A stretch of 64,000 bases of DNA from Gordius sp. MW1 (taxonomy: Eukaryota > Nematomorpha > Gordioida > Gordea > Gordiidae): NCBI GenBank assembly GCA_964036665.1, contig OZ038526.1, positions 930,001 to 994,000 on the forward strand. Reading direction: 5' to 3'. The notes under the pieces were generated by a model. That model ran no database searches. It worked only from the letters and a program-made list of their open reading frames with translations, and was not told the origin of the DNA. Shown in pieces: positions 35,442 through 47,018 of this stretch (its first letter is position 1; each line of letters begins with the position of its first letter). Position numbers and translations under genes: made by a program.

Positions 35442-36503
35442 TGCGGTTTTTTATAAACATTTTATGATAGATGGTGTATCAGTTCATATATATATATATG
35501 TACAATCCCATGAATTTCTTTATGACATTAAATTATTTTAAATTTTATAGATGGATTTAGATTACACAGTAAGTTTTAAGTAGAGCTGTTAAGTAACAGG
35601 TTACTGGAACTATTTTCTTTTTTAAAAGAAATAGCTTCAATTGAAGTTTAACTGTAAACGCGCACGAGATTATTATATAACTCTTGCTTAAAGTTTTTTA
35701 CTAATTCAATTAAATTAAAATTATTTTCGAACTACAATAACTTATAAAGATCGATTATTAGAAGCCTAGAAAACTAATTTCTTTGGTGTAAAATTATGTT
35801 TTCTTGTAAAAACAATAATTATTTTGTGGAAAATTGATTAAATCTCTGATAAAATATATTTTTTCAACTTAAAAGTAGTCACGTTTATATTAAATTCATA
35901 AAACTAAATTTTAGATAGCGCTTTAGACCTCAAAAAGTGGTTGTCATAGAAGAAATAATTAAAATAATTAATTTTAAATGATCAAATAAACCTTGGGCAA
36001 TGCTGTCAGACTGAACATATCCCTTAGTGTTGTAAAAACGGCTGGCTGGTTTTTCCCAGCGTATTGCTAAGCTTAGTTGTTGACGTTTATTTTCACCCAG
36101 TCTTATCAGTGTTAGGTGAATTTCCTTGGGAGAGCTTTGGCGTTTGGCGTTTTTGTAAAAAAGACCTAAAGCGTTCTGGGTGAATGTTTCGGGGTGACCT
36201 TTGGCGTTTAGGTTAGGGTGTATTAAACACCTAAAGGGTGTGGGTGGATAATATTTTTAACCTTTTGGTTTGGTTTTGGCCGTTTGGGGTGGGGCATGCA
36301 AATATATCAATTTTAAGTAATAAAGTTTTAATTTAAGAAAATAAAAATAGTTATATCATGACGTCACTAGTTAAAACTTTTCCCATTGTGACGTCATAAT
36401 GAAAAGTATTATAATTTATAATCTAATCTCTAGTAAATTACAGTTAATTATTATGCTTTGCTTATGCTGCATTATAGAAGTAATGTTTTATTTATGAAAA
36501 AAA

Positions 36504-36930
36504 GATGGCTAAAATCTGTTTAATGATTTCAAAAATTATTTTTTAGACATGCCAAAAATTTTATAAAAATCTATAAAAGGTGGGAAATTTCGCTTTATAG
36601 AATAATCTATAAAGATGGCTAAAATCTGTTTAATGATTTCAAAATTTATTTTTTAGACATGCCAAAAATTTTATAAAAATTTATAAAAGGTGGGAAATTT
36701 CGCTTTGTAGAATCTTCTATATAGATGGCTAAAATCTGTTTAATGATTTCAAAATTTATTTTTTAGACATGCCAAAAATTTTATAAAAATTTATAAAAGG
36801 TGGGAAGAATCTTCTATATAGATGGCTAAAATCTGTTTAATGATTTCAAAATTTATTTTTTATACATGCCAAAAATTTTATGAAAATTTATTTAAATATA
36901 TATTTTTGAATTTTCTGCCTCAGCCAGGTG
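36504..36930 (+). repeat. Left inner arm: four tandem 110-bp repeats
   Basis: Units start GATGGCTAAAATCTG at 36504, 36614, 36724 and 36821 (the third is shortened to 97 bp) and include GACATGCCAAAAATTTT and GTGGGAAATTTCGC. Confidence 0.93.
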
Positions 36931-37569
36931 GTAACAATTTTTTTGAACATTTTAATATGGTTTAACTTTATAATTTACACATTTGCTAAGCAGATTAATT
37001 GCGATTAATCACAAAATTTAATTTCAAATATATTTTGAATTCCTCGGCTCTTGTAAAAGATAAAGACTTATTAGTTATATAATGTCCCTTTTATTTTATA
37101 TTTGTAGTAGTGTTGTAAAAACGGCTGGCTGGTTTTTCCCAGCGTATTGCTAAGCTTAGTTGTAAAGTTGTAAACAAGCTAATTAATATTCCTTAATCTC
37201 AGCATTTTACCCCTCTTTATGACAGAGCTTATGCGTCCGAGCACATATGGTAGCTATATATTTTTTATGATCCTTATAAGCATTGTAAACGCGAGGTCTA
37301 AGTCAACTCAACAGAATAGCATGATATGCTTTTTGGAAATGCCTTATTTATTTTCTTAACACTTGAGAGGTTGGGTCAAAAATGCTAACAAGGATGGTAT
37401 TTGGGGTAATAATTAGAATTACCCCAAACTTTAAATAGCTATAACTTAGATATTTTATAATATAAATTTGTCAAAATTTGCAAGGATAATATTTCAACTC
37501 TTATACGTTCATTAATATATTAATTTGCCTATTTGATCAAGTGGTTTAAATTTTATGCCTATAATTAGA

Positions 37570-38558
37570 GCAAACCTGAGGCAGAAAATTCCAAAATATA
37601 TATTTAAATAAATTTTCATAAAATTTTTGGCATGTCTAAAAAATAAATTTTGAAATCATTAAACAGATTTTAGCCATCTATATAGAAGATACTACAAAGC
37701 GAAATTTCCCACCTTTTATAAATTTTTATAAAATTTTTGGCATGTCTAAAAAATAAATTTTGAAATCATTAAACAGATTTTAGCCATCTTTATAGAATAT
37801 TCTATAAAGCGAAATTTCCCACCTTTTATAAATTTTTATAAAATTTTTGGCATGTCTAAAAAATAAATTTTGAAATCATTAAACAAATTTTAGCCATCTT
37901 TATAGAATATTCTATAAAGCGAAATTTCCCACCTTATATAGATTTTTATAAAATTTTTGGCATGTCTAAAAAATAAATTTTGAATTCATTAAACAGATTT
38001 TAGCCATCTATATAGAAGATTCTACAAAGCGAAATTTCCCACCTTTTATAAATTTTTATAAAATTTTTGGCATGTCTAAAAATAAATTTTGAAATCATTA
38101 AACAGATTTTAGCCATCTTTATAGAATATTCTATAAAGCGAAATTTCCCACCTTTTATAAATTTTTATAAAATTTTTGGCATGTCTAAAAAATAAATTTT
38201 GAAATCATTAAACAAATTTTAGCCATCTTTATAGAATATTATATAAAGCGAAATTTCCCACCTTTTATAGATTTTTATAAAATTTTTGGCATGTCTAAAA
38301 AATAAATTTTGAATTCATTAAACAGATTTTAGCCATCTATATAGAAGATTCTACAAAGCGAAATTTCCCACCTTTTATAAAATTTTATAAAATTTTTTGG
38401 CATGTCTAAAAAATAATTTTTGAAATTATTAAACAGATTTTAGCCATCTATATAGAAGATTCTACAAAGCGAAATTTCCCACCTTTTATAAATTGTTATA
38501 AGATTTTTGGCATGTCTAAAAAATAATTTTTGAAATCATTAAACGGATTTTAGCCATC
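37570..38558 (-). repeat. Right inner arm: nine inverted 110-bp repeats
   Basis: The same unit in opposite orientation; the block AGCCATC recurs at 37672, 37782, 37892, 38002, 38111, 38221, 38331, 38442 and 38552. Adjacent units differ by few bases and alternate between TATAGAAGATTCTA and TATAGAATATTCTA variants, pointing to amplification of larger multi-unit blocks. Confidence 0.93.
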
Positions 38559-39231
38559 TTTTTTTCATAAATAAAACATTACTTCTATAATGCAGCATAA
38601 GCAAAGCATAATAATTAACTATAAATTACTAGAGATTAGATTATAAATTATAATACTTTTCATTATGACGTCACAATGGGAAAAGTTTAAACTCAGTGAC
38701 GTCATGATATAACTATTTTTATTTTCTTAAATTAAAAGTTTATTACCTAAAATTGATATATTTGCATGCCCCACCCCAAACGACCAAAACCAAACCAAAA
38801 GGTTAATAATATTATCCACCCACACCCTTTAGGTGTTTAATACACCCAAACCTCAACGCCAAAGGTCACCCCGAAACATTCACCCAAAACCCTTTAGGTC
38901 TTCGTTACAAAAACACCAAACGCCAAAGCCCTCCCAAGGAAATTCACCTAACACTGATAAGACTGGGTGAAAATAAACGTCACCGCTTGCAGGCGACCAA
39001 TAGAAACCCTTGGTTTTTTATAACACTAATATCCATCATAGTTTTTGCAGGCCCACACAAATCCCCCCTCTGATTTCATGACATAGACTACCATGTCATC
39101 TATCAAGCGATGTTCATATAGCAAACCTTGCATCAAAAACTTTTTCTTGTAATCGCTTTTATTTAAGTGAATAATTCAATTAAAATAAACATAATAAAAT
39201 TTTGACACAAGAGTTATGAGATAAAAGTACG

Positions 39232-39346
39232 CATGGGCATAGCCAGGGTTAAATTTAGAGGGGGGGGGAGGCAAAATAAGAATTTTAGACATAAGATTAA
39301 ATTTTGAATTTAGAGGGGGCAGCCACCCCTCCCTGTTACGCCTATT
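39232..39346. mobile_element. Small hAT-like MITE, CATGGGCGTAGCC family
   Basis: Starts CATGGGCATAGCCAGGG, ends CCCTGTTACGCCTATTG and lies in the 242-nt intron of the isocitrate dehydrogenase pseudogene. The flanks are too diverged to show a target duplication. Confidence 0.7.
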
Positions 39347-39721
39347 GGCTAGGTATAAAATAAATTATTGTAAGCAAATGTGTTTTGACTAAATTACTTA
39401 TTATAAACATCTTCAAACATGTCTTTAAATCTGCCATCATACTGTTTCAAAATAGTGTTTTTAGTACTTGGTATAAAGGCATTTTTCTGCAACGCAAATT
39501 CTAAGGAACTTTTGGCAAAATCTTGAATTGACTATTATAACAATATATACAAATACATGTAAACAACAATAGTAAAATACCTCATTTGTATTAAACATAG
39601 CCAATGCAACACCACCTCCATCACTGAAACTTAAATTAGACTCATTTGGATTGATTAATGGCTTAAAACAATGGACTTAATATCGGTTCCCATTTTATAG
39701 AAAGTTTTCCAGGACCAGGTA

Positions 39722-40025
39722 GACCAATGTTACACGATCCATTGTACTGTATAAGCGATCTCATATTCCATTTTCTTATTGGATCCAAATAATAACGAAG
39801 CGCCGATTTGTGTTTTTCGCATTCGGAAAAACACAAATCGTAAGAAATAAACAAAAATTTTACTCACGTTTTCATATTGTGATCGGTCTCGCAAAGGCAG
39901 GTTTTGTAGGGTTAGGGTTAGGTCATTTTAGGTTCAAGATAAATTACTTTCTTTGGATCGAATAAGAAAATGGAATGTCAGATCGCTTATACAGTACAAG
40001 AATTTGGATCGTGTAACATTGGCCG
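39722..40025. mobile_element. 304-bp MITE inserted in an isocitrate dehydrogenase exon
   Basis: Inverted arms of about 70 bp (GACCAATGTTACACGATCC at the left, its inverse at the right, with CTGTATAAGCGATC inside both) are flanked by a perfect 8-bp duplication ACCAGGTA at 39714-39721 and 40026-40033. Removing the element and one duplication restores an open frame across PGPG. The loop holds a hairpin around CGATTTGTGTTTTTC and a GGGTTAGGGTTAGG stretch. Confidence 0.92.
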
Positions 40026-40091
40026 ACCAGGTATCACAAAATCAGTTGCCTTATACTGTTAAAAAAGAAATCAGTTCAAGCTAGTTTAAAA

Positions 40092-40280
40092 ATGGCATCT
40101 TTTCCGCTCTCTCTCGAACCATATGAGGGGCGTTACCTTGGACAATGTAGAGAACTTAAAAACTGGCTCAACAACTTCTTCGATACCAGATCGGTCAATT
40201 TTTGGCGTAATGGCATCGAAAAATTGGTCAAAAGGTGGGAGGAGGTCGTAAACAGCAACGGCGAATATATCATTGAATAA
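40092..40280 (+). pseudogene. C-terminal fragment of a mariner-type transposase
   Basis: The frame contains WLNNFFDTRSVNFWRNGIEK, LVKRWEEVV and NSNGEYI followed by a stop. This is the conserved C-terminus of mariner transposases (FFxxGIxKLxxRWxxVVxxNGEY). The catalytic D,D34D region is not found upstream, where the isocitrate dehydrogenase remnant starts. Confidence 0.75.
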
Positions 40281-40699
40281 GTTATTGTTATAACAATAAA
40301 TAATCGTTAAATAAAAGACGTTGATGACAACTCTACGAACTTTTTCCTCAACCTAGATGGGGGATATGTTATTAGGGAGAGATTGTCTAACATATGTCCT
40401 AGCAGACATAAAGATAAAGACACAAATACTCTGCCCATTATTGAGTCCCCAAGAAATTCGTAAAATTAGCAAAACATTTAGCAGTAAATAGGCTCGATGA
40501 ACAAATTATTATGGAAGCTATAAATAAATATTAAAGGCACTTATTATGGTTTAGCCAAAAAAATGATTCAGCCCCGCTAGCACTTGATACTATTTTTTCC
40601 TGATGCGGCTGAGCCATGACCATAATAAATTTATTACTAGTTTCTAACAGCTCATTTGGAAAAATCAATTCTTCAGCTTCTTTGTCATTAGGAAATACA

Positions 40700-41040
40700 C
40701 GGATAGGGGAGGAAGAAAAGGTAATTATTAAAGCGGATTTCAACGCCCACTTAAAGAAAGATCGCCTCGGGTATGTACAAATTCATGGAGGCTATGGGCA
40801 TGTGAAGGACATAAAAGGAAAAAAACTTCTCCAAGTATCCCAAGCATATGACATGGCAAGTAAGATATATTTTCAAAAAAAGAATATTATATTGTGACTT
40901 AGAGAAGTCGGAGGCATTTTAATTTAAATTGACTATCTGCTCATACGGCAAAAGGAATTATGAAGTATCAAGGATTCAAAAAATGCCAGAAGAAGATATC
41001 GCTAGGCAACGTCAATTGTGATAGATCTTAATAAAAAAGT
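40700..41040 (+). pseudogene. Endonuclease fragment of a LINE
   Basis: VIIKADFNAHLKKDRLGYVQ, HGGYGHVKD, LLQVSQAYDMA and, after a shift, IDYLLIRQKEL can be read. They correspond to the GDFNAHxG, HGxxGxG and IDYxLxR motifs of the AP-endonuclease domain found intact in the LINE at 53933-57475. Here the GD is changed to AD and frames are broken. No reverse transcriptase region follows. Confidence 0.72.
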
Positions 41041-41293
41041 ATTTCTCGAAAGAATCTGGGTTTTTGAACCTCAAATAAGGCTAAAGGATATGTCGATGAA
41101 CCATCAAAAAGCCTTTTCACCCTTGGGTACATAAAAATTGCAAATGGATGTAGACGACGGTTGGGAGACGCTAATTAAGGACATAAAGGAAAAAGCGATT
41201 CGCGTTCTATGACAGACCAAAGGAGGCAAAGCTATGAATAGAGAACTATGGTTGTGGGATCAATCGGTTAGGGATATAAACGGTGGTATAAAT

Positions 41294-42066
41294 CAAAAAT
41301 AAATTTAAGGGCTAAATGAACCATAAAAATATTCTGTCAAAATTAATTGAATAAAATTTTTATTTAGTAATTTTAGATGAAATTAGAGATGTGATGCACA
41401 GAACAACATAGCGTTTGTGTTTATTTTGTTGAATCCAATGACACACCAAAAGGATTTTTTTAGGATTTATATCCCTTAAAAGTTTTGATGCGTTAACAAT
41501 TGTCTATAAAATTCAATTTGTTATTATTATTAATTCATCAAACTTATGATGGGATATCACTAATAAAGGGGAAAAAATGGTGTACAAACTATTTTTTGGA
41601 AAATCATTAGCATTATGGTAGGCAAAAACTTACTTTGAATAATGCAACTCGAACATCGATTACTTAACTTACCATTCGAGCATTCACAAAACTCACTATT
41701 AATATATCTTAACCTTATTATTTGACCACTCATTATAATGTAAATAACCTTGATAGATGTGTGTATAAACAAGACGTTTTAAGTAAAATTGATTTTGAAT
41801 CACTTTCCTTTTGGGTTATAAATATAACTAAAGTAGAGAACATATTTCTCTACAGCATTATATGTGCATGTGGTACATTAAAAAAATACAAGATATGTTA
41901 AACAATAAGCATGTGAGATGGACAATTAAATTGAAACCAGGATGGAGTTTACGTAAATCATTTAAATAGGTGTAACTTAAAAGTTACATTGGTACCTGTT
42001 GGGTTAATAATATTGATAATATAACTTTTTGACCATGTCGATCGGATTGATCCGTGCACACCTCTA
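41294..42066. repeat. Unit E1: 3' part of a TAGAGGTGTGCACG element in a tandem array
   Basis: Homologous to 45422-45947 and ending GATCCGTGCACACCTCTA. The left end is missing: homology starts abruptly at 41294, beside the LINE fragment. It carries about 240 bp (41618-41858) absent from the second copy, bordered by the octamer AGCATTAT on both sides. Confidence 0.8.
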
Positions 42067-43141
42067 GTATAGACACACATTAACTCTATAATAACTCCTT
42101 AAGCAAAACGATGAAATTTAGATATTAGCTATATTTAATTCTGAAAGTAAAATTAGCAAAATGAGGGCTTAATTAAGACATAAAGCAAAATACTTATTCA
42201 TTCATGGGCGTAGCCAGGCCCCCCAAATGGCAAAAAAAATTGAATGCAAAAACCCTTAAAAATCAAAAAAAAATATGTTTTGCCCGCCCCCCTAATTGAA
42301 CTTTTAAACGTTTCGTCCCCCCCCCCATTCATAACCTGGCTACGCTCATGTATTCATTGGCTTAGATTCAATGTTTTAGATGAACATATTATATTAATTA
42401 AATTCTAATTAAGTTAATCGTTAATTATTAAATATAACTTTACAATTTTCAATATTCGAATCAAATTAAAAACTTACATTATGCGAATTTAAAAGCCTTA
42501 TTAAAAATTGCTTTGCATTTTTTTATATCGGCGATTTACTGATTGGTTAGTTTGCAATGGTACAACTTGTGCAATTTCAAATAACACACAATTACTTTTA
42601 AAACTTAAATAAAATATACTATAGATGGCGCAAATATTACGTTTAACCATAGCATGTTACATCCTCAAAAGGTGAATGTGGTATACGCTTTTAACTCTTT
42701 ACAAGAAGTTCCAAATATTTTACTTATCATGAGGTTTTTCTTTGCTAAAGGCTTTTGTTATGTGATGTTAGCCTAATATAAACACAATAATATATTTAGT
42801 AAATAGAAAAGCGTTTATTATGATAAAGATCAAATGTAAAATTAAACTGATTATTAAAAAGTTAAAGAGTGAATAATTTTGCATTAATAAGAGTCACCAT
42901 TTATACTGTAATTTTTGCATAATACAACTTTTCTAAACTTCAAAAAAGGTATTATTAATTGCTATGCAATTTATGGGCTCACTTTCCATTTGTTTATGTC
43001 ACGCACCGAATGTCTTGTCACGCTTTTCGTCGTGTTTACCATTGAGACCGCTTGGAATTCGAATAAGCCATTCTCAGTAAAACATAGCAATTAATACCTG
43101 TGCTCCACCCTACAAAGGTCTATGCCTCTACTGATGTGGGT
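42067..43141. repeat. Unit F1: 1.07-kb flank repeated with the element
   Basis: A near-identical copy lies at 45948-47018. It contains a MITE at 42203-42350, whose target duplication is also present in both copies, showing that the MITE was there before the duplication. No coding content. Confidence 0.85.
42203..42350. mobile_element. Small hAT-like MITE, CATGGGCGTAGCC family, reference copy
   Basis: Starts CATGGGCGTAGCCAGG and ends CCTGGCTACGCTCATG, flanked by a perfect 8-bp duplication TATTCATT (42195-42202 and 42351-42358). The core is two C-rich and G/A-rich runs around an AAAATATG block. The 8-bp duplication places the family with hAT elements. Confidence 0.9.
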
Positions 43142-43655
43142 TAGAGGTGTGCACGGATCAATCCGATCCGTCCGAACTCGGATCGGATCGGATCAACATT
43201 TTATTTTAGTCGGATCGGATTTTCAAATTTAAAATAAACAATAATAAGTTCTAAGGGCACAAAGTGGAACGGGGATATTGACAAGAAATCTATGACATTT
43301 TAAAAAATAATACAAATAGTAAAAAAACTATACAACAAAGTTTTTATAGAAATATTTTATTGCCACAACCGCAAAAAATCTTGGCCATATATATAAAATA
43401 TAACAAATTTTTAATTTTACATATGCAATATTGATAGCGTTTTCAGGCAGCTATTATATCATAAAAACAATGAGACCTTTTTAAAACCCGTTTTAAGGTT
43501 AGATCCCCAAAAGGCGTAATTATAACATAAAATATAAAAAAAATAATTAAAATTCGTACGAGATCAATTGCTAATGTGAAGGATTTTATAAAATTAGATA
43601 ATGTGAAGGATTTTATAAAATTAGATACAAAATGTTTTAGGTATACTGATGATAT

Positions 43656-45335
43656 TAGAGACCTGCAACGGGCCTGTTTAGGTCAGCCGCCTCGCCCGTT
43701 ATTAAAATTAAAAAGCCCGGGCCCAGGCCGGACCCATAAAAAAAAAAGGTGATAGGCCCGGCCCGCTAATTAATTGCAAAGCCCGAGCCCGGCCCGGGCC
43801 CGTATACAAAATTTTTAGTTTGCTAATTTTTGTTGGATTTTCATTTTTTTTATTAAAATATTTAATCAATATATCTATATGTTATAAATATTAATAATAA
43901 TCATGTAGAAATATTAAATCATCAATTATTTCCGGTCTCAAGCGAGTTCTTATTTCTTCAATCAATCGACCTGCAGTAAATGCCCCTTTAATGATATTAT
44001 TTATCTGGTTAGGCTTGCAATCCAGTCGTCTATAATTTTGTAGAGCTTTTATGATATTGGCCCCTTGATCTGAAACAAATGTAATTTTAAAAATAACATT
44101 CGAAGATAATCCAAATGATGTTAATTTATTTAGGATTTCATTTTTAATATTTTCTGCATTTTTTTTCATGTGGGAATTGTGCTGTGAACTATATCCTTTT
44201 AACAAGTTTATCATTAATGTAGTTTATATTTAATGTTATATAAGAATTCTTGGTATAGTCAACTGTCCACATGTCTGTGGTTGTCGAACACAATCCCCTT
44301 TCCACATATGATATTACTTCTGATAATATTAGCTTTCTTACAGCAATGGCAGACTGATTGACATGCCTGGCTACAGTGGTTATGTCCTCATCTTTACTTG
44401 TCCAACTATTGAACAATATCCATCAGAAATTGGCAAAAATTTTAAATCCTTCTTTGGCTAAAGCTTCAAAGGGTTTTAAATCTTTGGCACAAAATGCCTC
44501 ATCTATTATTTTGGTTTTTAGGAGTTTTGTTTTTTTTGTATCCATCACCGTAACAAATTAATCCATCGTTTCAGACTTTGATTCATTGCTAGCACATTTA
44601 TGTCTTTTAAGATGGGATGTTCCATCAGATGGTTTGTAGGATAAATACTTTTTGCAAGTTTTGCAGATGCAAATACTAGCTTGGTTGTCATTTTCATCGA
44701 GTATTATATTAAACTTCTTCCACACTTCACTCTTTAAGTTATGGTTTAATTTTATTTTCAGATTATTATAAGTTCTTTTGTCAGCCATTATTAATTCTTC
44801 AGACATGCTATGATGTTATGTACTATTTTTAAAACAATTATTTTAGTATAATTAAAATTTTGTTATAGAGTGAAAATCTCAAATAGTTATATAACAAAGT
44901 TTTATAATGAGAATATTCAAAATATTAATCTTGCAATTTTATTAACTTACTCTTAAGTTTGTGACTAGAAGGATAATGTAGTTTGTTCCTCTATATAGTA
45001 GCCAATAAAAACTTATCTATTTGAAATATTAATTGCGCGGTATTTTTGTAAATAAATGAATAAAGAAGGAAATTCAAATGTATTTTCATTGTCAATTAGA
45101 CAAAAATCAATTAAAAATTAATAAAAAAAGTTTAGCACATCTTTGTTTTTACTTTATATTTCTAGTATAATAAAAACCTAAACTATTTTGCAACGGGCTT
45201 TTAGCGGGCCTCAGTTTAATCTAGGCCCGGCCCGAGCCCGTTAGGAAATTGAACGACCCATCCAGGCCCGGCCCGTTTATTTTTTTAAACCTTAAGCCCG
45301 GGGCCGCGGGCCGGGCCGGGCCGTGCAGATCTCTA
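43656..45335 (-). mobile_element. hAT element with BED-finger transposase remnant and GGCCCGG subterminal repeats
   Basis: Ends TAGAGACCTGCAACGGGC and GTGCAGATCTCTA, with a perfect 8-bp duplication GATGATAT at 43648-43655 and 45336-45343. The first and last 150 bp are packed with GGCCCGG/CCGGGCC motifs, in sharp contrast to the AT-rich centre. It shares its ends with the non-autonomous element at 10910-12267. Confidence 0.94.
43891..44806 (-). pseudogene. hAT transposase, N-terminal and middle parts only
   Basis: Read leftwards from 44806: a BED-type zinc finger (SICICKTCKKYLSYKP, HLKRHKC), then after a frame change HVNQSAIAVRKLILSEVISY and STTTDMWTVDYTKNSYITLN, which carries the first catalytic Asp, then FVSDQGANIIKALQNYRRLD with the second. 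The helical insertion domain is short, and the C-terminal part with the third acid and the dimerisation domain is missing. Two frame changes break what is left. Confidence 0.85.
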
Positions 45336-45947
45336 GATGATATTATAGATATATTTGCACAACCCCCCCCACCCCCCCCCCCCCCCTTCCCTTTTACACC
45401 ACCTAAAAATTAAAATGAACTAATAAATTTAAGGGCTAAATAAACCTTAAAAATATTCTGTCAAGATTAATTGAATCAAATTTTTATTTAATAATTTTAG
45501 ACGAAATTAGAGATGTGAGATGCACAGAACAACTTAGCCTTTGTGTATATTTTGTTCAATCCAATGACACACCAAAAGAATTTTATTAGGATTTTTATCC
45601 CTTAAAAGTTTTGATGCGTTAACAATTGTCTACAAAATTCAGGAATTTGTTATTATTATTAATTTATCAAACTTATAATGGGATATCACTAATAAAGGGG
45701 AAAAAATGGTGTACAAACTATTTTTTGGAAAATCATTAGCATTATATGTGCATGTGGTACATCAAAATGCAAGATAGGTTAAACAATAAGCATGTGAGAT
45801 GGACAATTAAATTGAATTCAGGATGGAATTTACGTAAATCATTTAAATAGGTGTAACTTAAAAGTTACATTGGTACCTGTAGGGTTATAATATTGATAAT
45901 GTAACTTTTTGACCATGTCGGATCGGATTGATCCGTGCACACCTCTA

Positions 45948-47018
45948 GTATAGACACACATTAACTCTATAATAACTCCTTAAGCAAAACGATGAAATTA
46001 AGATATTAGCTATATTTAATTCTGAAAGTAAAATTAGCAAAATGAGGGCTTAATTAAGACATAAAGCAAAATACTTATTCATTCATGGGCGTAGACAGGC
46101 CCTTCAAATGGCAAAAAAAATTTAATGTAAAAACCCTTAAAAATCAAAAAAAAATATGGTTTGCCCCCCCCTAATTGAAATTTTAAACGTTTCGCCCCCC
46201 CCCCCCCAATTCATAACCTGTCTACGCTCATGTATTCATTGGCTTAGATTCAATGTTTTTGATGAACATATTATAAATTAAATTCTAATTAAGTTCGTTA
46301 ATTATAAAATATAACTTTACAATTTTCAATATTCGAATCAAATTAAAAACTTACATTATGCAAATTTAAAAGCCTTATTAAAAATTGCTTTGCATTTTTT
46401 TATATTGGCGATTTACTGATTGGTTAGTTTGCAATGGTACAACTTGTGCAATTTCAAATAACATACAATTACTTTTAAAACTTAAATAAAATATACTATA
46501 GATGGCGCAAATATTACGTTTAATCAGCATGTTACATCCTCAAAAGGTGAATGTTGTATACGCTTTTAACTCTTTACAATAAAGTTCCAAATATTTTGCT
46601 TATCATGAGGTTTTTCTTTGCTAAAGGCTTTTGTTATGTGATGTTAGCCTAATATAAACACAATAATATATTTAGTAAATAGAAAAGCGTTTATTATGAT
46701 AATAAATAATAAGCAGAGTATTACAAAGCTTCAAAATCCAATTTATAGTTTATTCAAATATATCATTGTAATTAATACACCAATCACCATTTATACTGTA
46801 ATTTTTGTATAATACAACTTTTCTAAACTTCAATAAAGGTATTATTAATTGCTATGCAATTTATGGGCTCACTTTCCATTTGTTTATGTCACGCACCGAA
46901 TGTCTTGTCACGCTTTTCGTCGTGTTTACCATTGAAACCGCTTGGAATTCGAATAAGCCATCCTCAGTACAATACCTGTGCTCCACCCTACAAAGGCCTA
47001 TGCCTCTACTGTGTGGGT
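45948..47018. repeat. Unit F2: second copy of the 1.07-kb flank
   Basis: Homologous to 42067-43141 over its full length with small indels. A 109-codon frame at 46805-47134 crosses into E3 and is disrupted in F1, so it is not taken as a gene. Confidence 0.85.
46084..46232. mobile_element. Small hAT-like MITE, CATGGGCGTAGCC family, duplicated copy
   Basis: Same insertion as 42203-42350, with the same TATTCATT flanks, carried along in the tandem duplication. Confidence 0.88.

Larger units (their letters stand above)
36025..39028. mobile_element. 3-kb foldback (hAT-like) element inserted in an isocitrate dehydrogenase exon
   Basis: The ends are TAGTGTTGTAAAAACGGC and its diverged inverse TTTTATAACACTA. 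The flanking octamers ATATCCCT (36017-36024) and ATATCCAT (39029-39036) match at seven of eight positions, which fits hAT. The outer arms of about 470 bp (36025-36503 and 38559-39028) are inverted repeats of each other, and the inner arms are 110-bp tandem repeats, four on the left and nine inverted on the right. The centre (about 36930-37570) has no reading frame. A second copy of the left terminus, about 55 bp with ACGGCTGGCTGG, lies at 37109-37164, suggesting a nested or rearranged structure. No transposase is encoded. Confidence 0.88.
35992..40055 (-). pseudogene. IDH: NADP-type isocitrate dehydrogenase, partial and disrupted
   Basis: Intact enzymes of this family oxidise isocitrate to 2-oxoglutarate. 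Four exon pieces are readable: 40055-39581 (YKATDFVIPGPGKLSIKWEP, later GGGVALAMFNTNE), 39531-39398 ([39 protein letters not shown]), 39155-39029 ([26 protein letters not shown]) and 36016-35992 (continuing as YVQSDSIAQG). Introns of 49 and 242 nt have GT-AG ends and matching phases. The first exon is split by a 304-bp element (39722-40025) and also has a stop with a frame change near 39660-39676. The NYDG/YVQSD exon is split by the 3-kb foldback element (36025-39028). The exons before YKATDF and after SIAQG were not found. The motifs match the homodimeric IDH1/IDH2 class. A functional copy must exist elsewhere if the organism keeps this enzyme. Confidence 0.92.
43142..45947. mobile_element. 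Unit E2: hAT-like element with TAGAGGTGTGCACG ends, split by another hAT
   Basis: Ends TAGAGGTGTGCACGGATCAA and its inverse match over about 30 bp; GGATCGGAT motifs are repeated just inside. A second hAT (43656-45335) is nested within. Removing it leaves about 1.1 kb without coding capacity. Flanking octamers do not match, as expected because the flanks are themselves part of the tandem array. A 28-bp tandem pair containing AATGTGAAGGATTTTATAAA lies at about 43571-43626. Confidence 0.8.

Noticed and set aside
36504-38558. CRISPR-like regular repeats
   Set aside because: The 110-bp units are contiguous tandem repeats without unique spacers, in a eukaryotic element.
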